In this document: piece after piece, positions 23,775 through 32,270 of the stretch
How the letters are laid out: each line of letters begins with the position of its first letter
Position numbering within the stretch: position 1 is the first letter of the stretch
IMG/VR virus record: IMGVR_UViG_3300008113_000015
Span: 1 to 64,000 of that record
Direction: 5' to 3' (one strand)
DNA length: 64,000 nt
From: a virus
Translations under genes and position numbers: made by a program
Notes under the pieces: model-generated
What the model saw: the letters and a program-made list of their open reading frames with translations, nothing else
Databases searched by the model: none
Told to the model about the DNA's origin: nothing

Positions 23775-25141
23775 AATTTTTCTCCTGGTTCAAAGCCACG
23801 GAATCGTTTGTGACGGGGGAATCTCAGTGAGTATGTTCCGTCTTGGTTTTGCGTAACTGCGTCAGCTTCAACTTCACCAATGACGCCAAGTAGGCGATCC
23901 CGTGCGGCCCAAAACTCATCACGATCGCTATCGCTATAGCCAGTACCAACATTAACCCGAATATTTCTGTCATTGTCAACTCCTTCGTAAATTATAGCAC
24001 CTAACCGGCCTGCATTGCGACCAGTTCCTTCTTCAAAACCCACAATGGTCAAGTCCACTGTGATAGTAGGCTTCCATTTCATCCAAGAATCTGAACGCTT
24101 GCAGATGTAAGGTGCACCGAGCTCCTTGATCATAATGCCTTCGTAACCTTGTTCCACACTGGCTTCGGCAAAGCGGCGCATGACGTCATGACCTTCTGCT
24201 GTGTCCAAATCCACATTCATGCCGGGCATGATCTGCACACAACCGTCCTCGGGCAGGGTGGATTTGGCACTTTCAAGCCACTCCAAGCGAGCCTGCTGTT
24301 TTACATTCCAGTGTCCTTCTTCCAACGCATCCAAGGGCAAGATATCAAATACATGATAAACCATGCCATCTGTCTTGGCATCGCTTTTGCGGTGTGCCTG
24401 CTTCATGAGCTTTTGAAAGCTTTCGCCCACAATCTCACCATCCAGCACAAAGTTGCCGCCGGTGCCACGACCATATTGGAATGCCTTGCGAGCATCTTCT
24501 ACAGCTTCGGCAATCTGCGGAAAGTTTTCAAAGATCTTGCCGTTGCGACTGTACAGTGTGCAAGTGGCACCCTGTACCACAGCAATCACACGCACACCAT
24601 CCAGTTTGACTTCCAGGCGCTTGATACCTTTGAGCTTTTGCTGTTGATCTGAACTGTCCTGTGCTAACTGACAAGTAAACACAGGAATCTTCCAGTCAGT
24701 TTTGCCCAGTACTTTGTTCAAGGTCTTTTCTGAGATGCCGCAACGCAGATCTTTGATGATCACACGACGAGCAAGGCCGTTCCATTCTTCACTGTCGAAC
24801 TGCTCTGACATTTCCTTGATAGCGTCACGAGCACGACCGCCAGTGATACCACGTGTTCGCAGATCTTCCAACATGGCCCAAAAACGAGTCCAAGGATTGG
24901 CACGACCTTCAAGGCCTTGAGTTTCTGGCACTTGCCGAACCCCAAACACATAGAACGGATTGTAAGCCTGGTAACAGTTGAAAAGAAAACACTGGGCGTC
25001 TGCTGAACCCAGCTTGGCCGCTATGAGTGCTTTTTCAATTACTGATTCTTTGTGGAGCCGGCTGTCAGAGCTTTCTAAGTCGCGAATCCAACCTGCGGCC
25101 ATTGCCCCATCAAACCTTTCGTTGCTGTAATCTACTGTCAT
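23771..25141 (-). CDS. lig: ATP-dependent DNA ligase
   Basis: 456 residues, T4-ligase-like length. Nucleotidyltransferase motifs in order: motif I KLDGVR (adenylated Lys179), YSRNGK (III-like), VLDGEIVGE (IIIa/III), GYEGIMIKE (IV), WMKWKP (V). The N-terminal part gives the DNA-binding domain. Joins Okazaki fragments and repair nicks. Starts about ten bases after the upstream gene in a compact operon. Confidence 0.95.
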   Translation of the reverse strand: MTVDYSNERFDGAMAAGWIRDLESSDSRLHKESVIEKALIAAKLGSADAQCFLFNCYQAYNPFYVFGVRQVPETQGLEGRANPWTRFWAMLEDLRTRGITGGRARDAIKEMSEQFDSEEWNGLARRVIIKDLRCGISEKTLNKVLGKTDWKIPVFTCQLAQDSSDQQQKLKGIKRLEVKLDGVRVIAVVQGATCTLYSRNGKIFENFPQIAEAVEDARKAFQYGRGTGGNFVLDGEIVGESFQKLMKQAHRKSDAKTDGMVYHVFDILPLDALEEGHWNVKQQARLEWLESAKSTLPEDGCVQIMPGMNVDLDTAEGHDVMRRFAEASVEQGYEGIMIKELGAPYICKRSDSWMKWKPTITVDLTIVGFEEGTGRNAGRLGAIIYEGVDNDRNIRVNVGTGYSDSDRDEFWAARDRLLGVIGEVEADAVTQNQDGTYSLRFPRHKRFRGFEPGEKL

Positions 25142-25151
25142 ATTTAAGACC

Positions 25152-25565
25152 TTACCATGAGCTATTATAAAACACTTTTAGACCCAAGAACAATTCTGCT
25201 CGGGCATTTTTAATAAATTCAAGATCATGATCGTAGTAGTGCTGATCTGAGTCGTTGCCAAAAAAGAATCCAGCTGTCGAAGGCAGTTGGCGCTTCTTAA
25301 TTGTGTGCTCTAGCTGATCTAAATCTTCAGCAGTGAGTTCGAGTTCAATGCCGTTGAAAGTATCATACTCTAAATTTTTTTGTTCTGCGAGCTTTTCCAT
25401 CCAGCCATGCAGGTTAGGATGTTTACGCCAGTAAGCAATCTCACGTGGCTTGGTCACTGTGTTGTTTTCGAATTCGCGAGTTGTTTCGTTAAACTCAGCG
25501 CCTTCGTAGTATTCCTCTTGTTGACCTGCCCTAGTGGCCACATAAGCATACATGTCGAGACCCAT
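25152..25565 (-). CDS. conserved MGLDMY-family phage protein
   Basis: 137 residues. The N-terminal MGLDMYAYV and YWRKHPNLHGWME mark a small family common in phages and some bacteria, with no proven function. Starts in a TAATG overlap. Confidence 0.75.
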   Translation of the reverse strand: MGLDMYAYVATRAGQQEEYYEGAEFNETTREFENNTVTKPREIAYWRKHPNLHGWMEKLAEQKNLEYDTFNGIELELTAEDLDQLEHTIKKRQLPSTAGFFFGNDSDQHYYDHDLEFIKNARAELFLGLKVFYNSSW

Positions 25566-25723
25566 TATTTTTCTCCTTGTTGATGCCGGTACTCACGCTT
25601 GAGCCACCAGCGATATCGTTGAAAGTAAACTTGCATTGGATAGGTAGGCAAACTACCTGTCCATTCTTCTATTTCCAAACAGTGGCTATACCACTGTTGT
25701 TGCAACCAAGTCCGAAATGTCAT
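25565..25723 (-). CDS. 52-residue aromatic protein
   Basis: From ATG 25723 to a TAA that overlaps the next ATG. Rich in Trp, Tyr and Arg (YFQRYRWWLKREYRHQQ). Its start and stop are both in coupling overlaps (ATGA and TAATG), which makes it a likely gene despite its size. No family recognised. Confidence 0.6.
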   Translation of the reverse strand: MTFRTWLQQQWYSHCLEIEEWTGSLPTYPMQVYFQRYRWWLKREYRHQQGEK

Positions 25724-25992
25724 GCCGCCTCCAACATGTTAGCAGGCACATTGAACACGCCACCGGGGGTGTTGACCAGGATATACTTGATCTTGACTTT
25801 GCGTACAGTGCCAACATAGGTCAGACCGTTGCGGTTGCTGGTAAACTTCACAGAGTCTCCAAGTTGGAATGCTCGTTTGTTTTGTTTGGTCAGTTGCGAA
25901 CGGGCAAACTTCACAGCATCGATCACACTCGACAACTCAGTGTTGGTCAATTTACCAAACATGATAGCAGAATTGATTGCGTTGACGTCCAT
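25720..25992 (-). CDS. first gene of the ligase operon, small beta-rich protein
   Basis: 90 residues. The second half (FQLGDSVKFTSNRNGLTYVG, TVRKVKIKYILVNT) looks like a small SH3/Tudor-like barrel such as those in nucleic-acid-binding proteins. It follows a consensus promoter (26025-26053). Function not known; related small proteins occur in aquatic T4-like phages. Confidence 0.65.
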   Translation of the reverse strand: MDVNAINSAIMFGKLTNTELSSVIDAVKFARSQLTKQNKRAFQLGDSVKFTSNRNGLTYVGTVRKVKIKYILVNTPGGVFNVPANMLEAA

Positions 25993-26024
25993 TTTGGGCT
26001 CCTGTTTTGTTACGCTATGTCATT

Positions 26025-26053
26025 ATTATAGCAAAACGGGAATATTCAGTCAA
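26025..26053 (-). promoter_or_regulatory. sigma70-type promoter of the ligase operon
   Basis: Minus strand TTGACT, 17 bp, TATAAT with extended TGC; spacer nearly the same as at 63086-63114. A tight AGTACT inverted repeat (26063-26080) that could end the upstream operon lies next to it. Confidence 0.85.
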
Positions 26054-26081
26054 CCGTGCAAAAGTAGTACTAAAGTACTAG

Positions 26082-27662
26082 TTAAATGGGTATTGTTTTG
26101 AAAGTAGTGCTGACAACTTCGCCCGATGCATAGCGAACAGACAGCTTATTTGAATCACTGATAGGAGGAGATACCAGCGACGAGTATACTCGATATCCGT
26201 TGGCGTCAAAGGTGCCCGAACCTGTGGGCCAGGTGCTGGTCCAACTGGTGCTCCAAGTAAATTCTGTGCTGGGCGGTCCTCTAAAGGTCACAGTTACCGG
26301 GGTTCCGTACACAGTTTCGTTCACGCTGTTGAACCATCCGTCCTGTGTTACCGTAGCAGTCTTTGGATAGTTAGTAGCAACAATTTCTAAATTTATAGAG
26401 TCAGACCTGGTAGGGCCACCGGGCTGGCTAGCAGTCATAGTCAATAAAACAACACCCAAGTTGGGAATCAGCCATCCTGGTACTTGAATTTGAACGCCGT
26501 TGCCATTGTTTAGGTCAATGCCAGGAAGTGTGACATAACTGCCTGCTGAAGTAGACAATGTGACTCGAGTGTTTGCGTCTGATGGCTGAACCACAGCATT
26601 GATCCAGAACGAAGAATTTTGAATCAACGTAGTCGACACATTGCCGGGCTGTTGAGTCGATGCCTGTTGCTCATAAACTTGTGCTATTCGTACCACAGCA
26701 GGTGCAGACAAGGATGTACTGGTAGAGGTTGGCGGCACCAATGGATTGAGCTGTTGCGATTCCACCAACTGTCTTGCTTCTGCTACAGTGTACGAAACGC
26801 TAAAAGGATTTGATGTGGTTTGATATTTAGGCAACGGTAACGTCACACTGGGTTGACCCAGATCAGACACTGCACTGGGAGGAGGCAATACACTGGTCTG
26901 CAAAATTGGTGTGCCTGTACTGCTCGGCAATCCAGGCCAGTCGTTAGACACACTGAATCCTCCCACTGGAATTCCAGCTTCGTTGAGTGTTGATTGATTC
27001 TTACCTTCACGAATAGCACCTACCACAGCCTGTCCTGCCTGAGTGCTAGTGTTGGCAATTTTCAACATGTAGTCATACTGCCCGCTGGGTGTGTTATAGT
27101 TGCCCACTTGAGCCAAGGTAGACACCAAACTGTAAACTGCTGACGGACTTCCAGCAGCCTCTGCATCGTAGTTAATGCCAGCAGCGTTTTGAAAATTTGC
27201 TTCTGATACGATTCTTTGGCAAACAGCATTGAAATTTTCATTCATTACTGTGGTCTGAACAGGATAGGTTGCTATCAGCGCAACAATTTCAGCATTGGCA
27301 GCTGGAATCAAACCTGTTGTAAAAGCAGTGTCAGCATCAGCATAGGTTCCGGCTGCAGGACCCGAAGGTATCACAATAGGTCCGCCCACTGGTCCAAATG
27401 TGCCTTGCACACAGGCCTTCATGTTATCATACACAGCTTTTAGATTGAGCAAAGTTATGCTGTTAAGAGCACTGGTAGCTTGATTCAACGCATTAGTAGC
27501 TACCGCACCGCTGGCAATGCCAATAATGTCTGTTACAGTAGGGACACCAAAGTCACCTGATCCAGTGGCTACATTGGCACGAATGTAGGAATTCACCGCT
27601 GTGGGCACAGGCGCAGCTAAATTTTCAATTAAATTTAACCCTTTGAGTGTGTCTATGCTCAT
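26082..27662 (-). CDS. virion structural protein (tail region)
   Basis: 526 residues, low-complexity, Ala/Thr/Ser/Val-rich with Ig-like beta-strand patterns in the C-terminal third (SDANTRVTLSTSAGSYVTLP). Two cysteines only. Resembles large tail or baseplate-associated proteins of aquatic T4-like phages. Coupled by ATGA to a similar protein, with the PAAR spike gene next, so a tail role is likely. Exact role unknown. Confidence 0.65.
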   Translation of the reverse strand: MSIDTLKGLNLIENLAAPVPTAVNSYIRANVATGSGDFGVPTVTDIIGIASGAVATNALNQATSALNSITLLNLKAVYDNMKACVQGTFGPVGGPIVIPSGPAAGTYADADTAFTTGLIPAANAEIVALIATYPVQTTVMNENFNAVCQRIVSEANFQNAAGINYDAEAAGSPSAVYSLVSTLAQVGNYNTPSGQYDYMLKIANTSTQAGQAVVGAIREGKNQSTLNEAGIPVGGFSVSNDWPGLPSSTGTPILQTSVLPPPSAVSDLGQPSVTLPLPKYQTTSNPFSVSYTVAEARQLVESQQLNPLVPPTSTSTSLSAPAVVRIAQVYEQQASTQQPGNVSTTLIQNSSFWINAVVQPSDANTRVTLSTSAGSYVTLPGIDLNNGNGVQIQVPGWLIPNLGVVLLTMTASQPGGPTRSDSINLEIVATNYPKTATVTQDGWFNSVNETVYGTPVTVTFRGPPSTEFTWSTSWTSTWPTGSGTFDANGYRVYSSLVSPPISDSNKLSVRYASGEVVSTTFKTIPI

Positions 27663-28819
27663 GACAACACCCTCGCTAGAGTTGCAATGTCAGTGTTGGC
27701 AATATTTGGTATCTGACTCATACTGACCGCCAATGCCACGCTGGCCACTGCTTGATCTTCTGGAACTATCTTGCTCAATTCATCGCAACCTGTGATGTTG
27801 CTGTTGGGACCAACGTCTATAGATCCAATGAATGTTTTGACAATTGAATTGGCTGTGCCGTCGCTGTTGTATATAGACTGCGGACCGTTGTCTGTGGGCA
27901 CAGATAGACTCCGCCAACTTTCGCCAAACAACACAGTAGGATTCAGTAGATCAGCTAGAGTATTGACCCCGGGTGTAGTAACATCCAAAATGTCTAAAAT
28001 TTCTGCGAGATCAGCGCCGGTTATTTTGAGCATGGCATTGTAGGCTTTTCTTTGCAGATTATTAAACTGACTGCGAGTCAAATCTAAACTTGACTGACTA
28101 GGTGTGCACAATCTTACAATTTCATTTTCAGACATGCCTTGCTCAAACAGCGCCAAAGTGATCGACGGCAAGGTGCCACGTACTATGTTACCATAAATGC
28201 TTATCTGTTGCAAAACACCAGCAGGTGTTCCGATCTCATTAAGTTGTTGAAGACTCAACGCATTGCCCATGGCTCTAAGATCTTGTGCAAATGCTGGCAT
28301 TGCCATGGTCACCTTGGTGATGTCACCAGTGACCAAGTTGTTCATGTTGGTAAAAGTGGCTGCCATTTTGTTGGCATTGACTGTGCTGTAAATCAGTTGT
28401 GTTGTTTGTGATTGATAGCTAGTAGCTGCCGACCAAACTTCTGCAAACTTACTGATGTCTCCGTTGCCGAGATATTTGTTGCCGGTGTCTAATACAAATT
28501 GAGCAAACCCACCGGTAGTGACAGTAGGTATAGTAGCCACAGTTTGCACGCCAGTAATGGTATTAGCATAGGCAGTGGGCACACTGGCACCAAGAGCCGG
28601 GCAATTTGACGCACCCAGAGTTTTTAACTGAGCAATGGTCGCGTTGGCTAGGCCATACGAACCAGCCAAGCTCAAGGTATCTAAAAGAGAATCAATGGCA
28701 GGTACTGCGTTGTAGCTGGCCACTGCATTAGACAACGTGGTGCTGACTGCTAGACCTGTGTTGGCCAACAATCCTGTCAATGCTATCAACTGCAACGGAG
28801 TATACAACCCTGTGGCCAT
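27659..28819 (-). CDS. virion structural protein (tail region)
   Basis: 386 residues, helical, Ala/Leu/Thr-rich (LIALTGLLANTGLAVSTTLS). Preceded by GGATAACATG, the same stop-start arrangement used before the PAAR gene. Placed between the PAAR spike gene and another structural gene. Likely a tail or baseplate component. Confidence 0.65.
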   Translation of the reverse strand: MATGLYTPLQLIALTGLLANTGLAVSTTLSNAVASYNAVPAIDSLLDTLSLAGSYGLANATIAQLKTLGASNCPALGASVPTAYANTITGVQTVATIPTVTTGGFAQFVLDTGNKYLGNGDISKFAEVWSAATSYQSQTTQLIYSTVNANKMAATFTNMNNLVTGDITKVTMAMPAFAQDLRAMGNALSLQQLNEIGTPAGVLQQISIYGNIVRGTLPSITLALFEQGMSENEIVRLCTPSQSSLDLTRSQFNNLQRKAYNAMLKITGADLAEILDILDVTTPGVNTLADLLNPTVLFGESWRSLSVPTDNGPQSIYNSDGTANSIVKTFIGSIDVGPNSNITGCDELSKIVPEDQAVASVALAVSMSQIPNIANTDIATLARVLS

Positions 28820-28820
28820 G

Positions 28821-29099
28821 TTATCCTATCCTCACGTTGTCACTGCCGCCTACTCTTTTATGATCTTTGCAGCTATCGGCATTGCCAGTGACATTGACAG
28901 GTTTGTTGCCGGCACGAACGCTGCCAACGCCATTGGCTGTGGTGATACTTTTGTGATCGTACTGCTTGGCCTTGGCGTGGTCGGCTACCTTGGATCCATT
29001 CACGCTGATTGCTTTGTTATTGACTCGCACAGAACTAAAGCCGCTTGTAATAGCGGCTCCGGCATCATTTGCATCACCTACACGTTGCACTGCGGGCAT
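28821..29099 (-). CDS. PAAR-repeat spike tip protein
   Basis: 92 residues, normal for PAAR proteins. Starts MPAVQRVGDANDAGAAITSG; contains repeated VxVNxKxVxVxG-like segments and histidine/cysteine positions (DHAKAKQYDHKS, DSCKDHKR) able to hold the metal at the tip. In T4-like phages it caps the central spike (gp5.4 equivalent) that pierces the outer membrane. Confidence 0.85.
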   Translation of the reverse strand: MPAVQRVGDANDAGAAITSGFSSVRVNNKAISVNGSKVADHAKAKQYDHKSITTANGVGSVRAGNKPVNVTGNADSCKDHKRVGGSDNVRIG

Positions 29100-29100
29100 G

Positions 29101-29409
29101 TTATCCTAGGATTAGTTTTTTGTCTGGAACCTTGATCCCAGTGGTGGCTTCAAGGTATTTCATGCGCACAGAATCATCAGTCGGGGCACACAAAGCTATA
29201 CTGCCAGTATTTAGCTTGATTTCGGCACTGGGATCAGCGGTAAACAAACTAGGGATCAATCCCATTCCCTGTGGCCCAGGTGCAATGCTTACTGGCTCTT
29301 CAAGGATGATCCAATCTCCTCCTGACATTTTTACCTTGGCAACTATTTCTTCGCCAGAGTTCATTTTAAATGTGTATACTTTATCCGTTGTTAGTGCTAG
29401 TTGTGTCAT
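29101..29409 (-). CDS. Sm-like small phage protein
   Basis: 102 residues. YTFKMNSGEEIVAKVKMSGG and DWIILEEPVSI resemble the Sm1-type beta fold of small conserved proteins in aquatic T4-like phages. Starts in a TAATG overlap with glutaredoxin and precedes the PAAR gene. Function unknown; could be RNA-related or structural. Confidence 0.55.
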   Translation of the reverse strand: MTQLALTTDKVYTFKMNSGEEIVAKVKMSGGDWIILEEPVSIAPGPQGMGLIPSLFTADPSAEIKLNTGSIALCAPTDDSVRMKYLEATTGIKVPDKKLILG

Positions 29410-29639
29410 TAGACGCTTTCTGTTAGTTTTGCTTTGAGTTCTGTAAATCCGCCAATCAGTTCTCCGTCAAGGATGATCTGTGGTACGGTTCTTGCTGTGG
29501 GGATTGCTTCTAGCAATTCTTCTTTTGTGTATCCGTCACCAATCTTGCGTTCTTCAAAAGCAATGCCTTTTTGTTTTAGCAGTGCCTTGGCTTGATCGCA
29601 ATAGGGACAGTGATATTTGCTCCATACAATAGCTTGCAT
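29409..29639 (-). CDS. nrdC: glutaredoxin (NrdC-like)
   Basis: 76 residues from ATG 29639 (AAGGA site). The dithiol site is CPYC (residues 11-14), and TVPQIILDGELIGGF carries the cis-Pro and glutathione-binding region. Reduces the ribonucleotide reductase encoded upstream in the same operon. The frame extends further upstream but only over the neighbour. Confidence 0.93.
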   Translation of the reverse strand: MQAIVWSKYHCPYCDQAKALLKQKGIAFEERKIGDGYTKEELLEAIPTARTVPQIILDGELIGGFTELKAKLTESV

Positions 29640-29640
29640 A

Positions 29641-30051
29641 TTATTTTCCTTCATTTGATTTATCATAGGTCTTGGCAAAGATGTCTGTTTTGACAACACC
29701 ATAATCGCCAGGTCCGTGCTTGACAATGTAGTCATTGCCTTTGGTGTATTCTAAGTTACCCCAACTTGCTCGAACAACACCGTCATGGTCAGCCAACTTA
29801 GCAACCTTCATAATTTTCTTTGGCGTAGCTGTGCCATCACCATTGTCATCATAGTAGGCGTTAAACTTAATAGGGCTCACCGGGTACCGCTCGCCTTTGG
29901 GACCAGTGATAATCTTGTGTCCCACTGTGTAATTCACAGGACCTTCTAGTGTGTCCACAGTGCCATTGTCTGTAGCTGTTTCGTACTTGATAGGTGTGGG
30001 ATGTTTGTAGGTTTCAAATCCACCCTGGGCAAACCAATTGTCGTCGATCAT
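29641..30051 (-). CDS. conserved aquatic-phage protein (PGDYG motif)
   Basis: 136 residues with HGPGDYGVVKTDIFAKTY near the C terminus, a motif of a conserved family in T4-like aquatic phages. Overlaps nrdB by ATGA. Always near nucleotide-metabolism genes in the relatives I recall, but function is unknown. Confidence 0.6.
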   Translation of the reverse strand: MIDDNWFAQGGFETYKHPTPIKYETATDNGTVDTLEGPVNYTVGHKIITGPKGERYPVSPIKFNAYYDDNGDGTATPKKIMKVAKLADHDGVVRASWGNLEYTKGNDYIVKHGPGDYGVVKTDIFAKTYDKSNEGK

Positions 30052-31151
30052 AGTTCAGGTAGTTCCTCGTAGTCAATGCTGTCGCTCATTACACCAATAA
30101 CATAATTAGTGCTTTCGTTCTCTTGCAGTGCAGTTTGTTTCTTGCTGGTGTCAACGTGTTTGTTGAACCAAGGAATAGGTGTGCTCTTGGGTGCAGGTTC
30201 CTGATACTTGATACCAATTTCGTGCAAGGCGTTCTTGGCAGTGTAGTCCACAAAGTCTCTCAAGATGTTGGCATTGAGTCCAATCACAGGACCATGTTTG
30301 AACAAATAGTCTGCCCACTCTTTTTCTTCACGAATAACATCCATGTATAACTGATACACTTCTGCTTCGCATTCCACTTTGGCGGCGGCAAAGCGTGGAT
30401 CTTCTTTCACAACTTGATTGATCAAGAATGCAGTCCAGTCCTTGTGCAGGATTTCGTCTTGCAGGATCAACTGAATGATGTTGCCGTTGCCAATAAAGAT
30501 TTTGTTTTCTACCATGGCCAATGAAGTAGCAAAGCTAACCATAAAGCGGAATGCTTCAAGTGCGTAGCTGGCATTTAGTGCCAACCAGATTGATTTAATA
30601 TGAGCATCATCAGAAACTAAATCAAATCCTAGTTCTTTCTTGCAATTCATTTGATGCAAGTCATCATAGTACTTGCCCACACTAGAAGCCATATCAATGA
30701 TCTCTTTGGTGTCGTGGATTGTATTAAACATGTCCTTGGGCACGTTGTAGATGTTGCGAATGATGTGGCTGTAGCTACGTGAGTGAATGTTGGTCTCAAA
30801 GAATCCCCAGTTGTACATCAGGCTTTCAAGTTCAGGGATTGAGCACACAGGAGTAAACACCTGTGTAGGACCGCGACCTTGCAAACTGTCCAGCGCGGTT
30901 TGACGCAACAGGTTTGATGTAAAGATGTGCTTGACTGTGTCTGACGCATCTTTAAAGTCTTGGCTGTCTTTGGTTAGTGAAATCTCTTCAGGCACCCAAA
31001 AGAAACCACGTGCTTCTTGTTCAAACTTTTGTAGTTTGTTGTACTTGACTTCTTCAAACCGTTGAATGGTCACAGGGCCTGCAGGATCCAAGAACATCTT
31101 GCGGTTGAGATAATCTGTTTTTGTTTTTAAGTTGTATTGTGCTTTGCTCAT
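30048..31151 (-). CDS. nrdB: ribonucleotide reductase beta subunit
   Basis: 367 residues. Diiron ligands: Asp in QTALDSLQG, Glu and His in FETNIHSRSY, then Glu/His in QDEILHKDW; the radical Tyr is in HSRSYSHIIR. In E. coli the first Glu-His pair is E-x2-H (ETIH); here one residue is added (ETNIH). The C terminus is acidic and should bind NrdA. Operon with nrdA and glutaredoxin. Confidence 0.95.
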   Translation of the reverse strand: MSKAQYNLKTKTDYLNRKMFLDPAGPVTIQRFEEVKYNKLQKFEQEARGFFWVPEEISLTKDSQDFKDASDTVKHIFTSNLLRQTALDSLQGRGPTQVFTPVCSIPELESLMYNWGFFETNIHSRSYSHIIRNIYNVPKDMFNTIHDTKEIIDMASSVGKYYDDLHQMNCKKELGFDLVSDDAHIKSIWLALNASYALEAFRFMVSFATSLAMVENKIFIGNGNIIQLILQDEILHKDWTAFLINQVVKEDPRFAAAKVECEAEVYQLYMDVIREEKEWADYLFKHGPVIGLNANILRDFVDYTAKNALHEIGIKYQEPAPKSTPIPWFNKHVDTSKKQTALQENESTNYVIGVMSDSIDYEELPEL

Positions 31152-31152
31152 G

Positions 31153-32079
31153 TTAATCTTTCAGTGTGTAACTAATCTGCCCACTTCTAATGTTGTGCTG
31201 TACAACAAGGTCTCGGTCCGGGCGAACTAAAATTATAGGATCTTCGCCTGGTCCCCAGTGCCCATCATCAAGGTACAATGTGTCATTGTCTTGTTTCATC
31301 CCCATTCTTGGCACAATCAACACACATTGATCTTTCCATGACTGAGTAGAAACTGTCAGTTCAAAGTGACGTTGTTCAGGATGCCAATGTTGCGCATGAT
31401 AGCTAGCCACTACTTGACCAGCTTTGACAGCTCGCATGTACGGAATCCATCCCCAATCGGTTTCCTGCTGGCGCGGGAAGGTAACGATGCCAGGAGTTAA
31501 GTTAACTTCTGTCACATTCATTATGTTTCCGCGCATGGTATTAACAACGTGAATGAATTTTTGATCAATGTCCACTGCTGGATTGAATCCTCGTGGCTCT
31601 GAACAAGGTCTGCATAGTCCTTGAGCAAAGCGTTCAGGAATTGGTATTGCCCACAGTTCTAAAAAGTATGTGCTCGGAAGAAACACACGCGAGTTATCTG
31701 AAGGCAGACTGTTCCATAAACCTTCCCACCAAAGATTTCCGTTTACTGTTTCAGTAAACGTAACAGGAGTAGATTCAATGTCCCTGGTGTAACGTTTGTT
31801 TACCAGTTCAATTCGATCTTGAAGGCCCAGCCGTTTTATAATCTCACAGCCCAAGTGGTAGCGATTTACATCACTTTCGAATGCACGTATGTGACGAGCA
31901 CCATGTTTCAAGGCCATGATTGATAGTAGTCCTGTGCCAAAGCCAATGTCAGTACAATCTTGGTCTTTGACATATCTACTGAGTACACGGTCATAGAATT
32001 GATTGCGAAGAAAATCGTTGATCATTCCGAGGTTAACTCCATCGTGATTCGTCCAGTCAATGTGGTTTAAAAAATCCAT
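31153..32079 (-). CDS. PRMT-like SAM-dependent methyltransferase
   Basis: 308 residues from ATG 32079. Motif I is DIGFGTGLLSIMALKHGARH with an acidic residue closing the SAM pocket (FESD), much as in protein arginine methyltransferases. The double-E loop of true PRMTs is not clear (a GNLWWEGLW segment occupies that place). Target unknown; it could modify host or phage proteins. Lies between nrdB and a small membrane gene. Confidence 0.7.
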   Translation of the reverse strand: MDFLNHIDWTNHDGVNLGMINDFLRNQFYDRVLSRYVKDQDCTDIGFGTGLLSIMALKHGARHIRAFESDVNRYHLGCEIIKRLGLQDRIELVNKRYTRDIESTPVTFTETVNGNLWWEGLWNSLPSDNSRVFLPSTYFLELWAIPIPERFAQGLCRPCSEPRGFNPAVDIDQKFIHVVNTMRGNIMNVTEVNLTPGIVTFPRQQETDWGWIPYMRAVKAGQVVASYHAQHWHPEQRHFELTVSTQSWKDQCVLIVPRMGMKQDNDTLYLDDGHWGPGEDPIILVRPDRDLVVQHNIRSGQISYTLKD

Positions 32080-32270
32080 TACCAATGTCTAATAGTATTT
32101 GCTATGATAAAAAAACATGTAACCACATGTATTATAACCCAAAAAGTCTTTAAGAACAAGGCTATTCGGGCTTCTCGAAGAGTTAATATAGGAACATCTG
32201 GGCGATCGTGATCTGATTTGCCCATTAGGTGTCCGGTTGCTCGAGCCCATATACGTTCGATGCTGTTCAT
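32079..32270 (-). CDS. small single-span membrane protein
   Basis: 63 residues. A polar N-terminal half (RIWARATGHLMGKSDHDRPD) leads into one membrane helix (LFLKTFWVIIHVVTCFFIIA). Its start overlaps nrdA by ATGA and its stop overlaps the methyltransferase ATG by TAATG, so it is a real gene in the operon. Function unknown. Confidence 0.75.
   Translation of the reverse strand: MNSIERIWARATGHLMGKSDHDRPDVPILTLREARIALFLKTFWVIIHVVTCFFIIANTIRHW

Noticed and set aside
23771-25141. RNA ligase
   Set aside because: Motif spacing, the N-terminal domain and WMKWKP fit DNA ligase better than T4 Rnl-type ligases.
25152-25565. Phosphoglycerate kinase
   Set aside because: Some MGLDMY-family relatives carry this name, but the sequence has no phosphoglycerate kinase domain.
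26063-26080. Terminator at the end of the nrd/tail operon
   Set aside because: AGTACT-TT-AGTACT can pair but the loop is too tight and the T tract short, so it is only mentioned beside the promoter.
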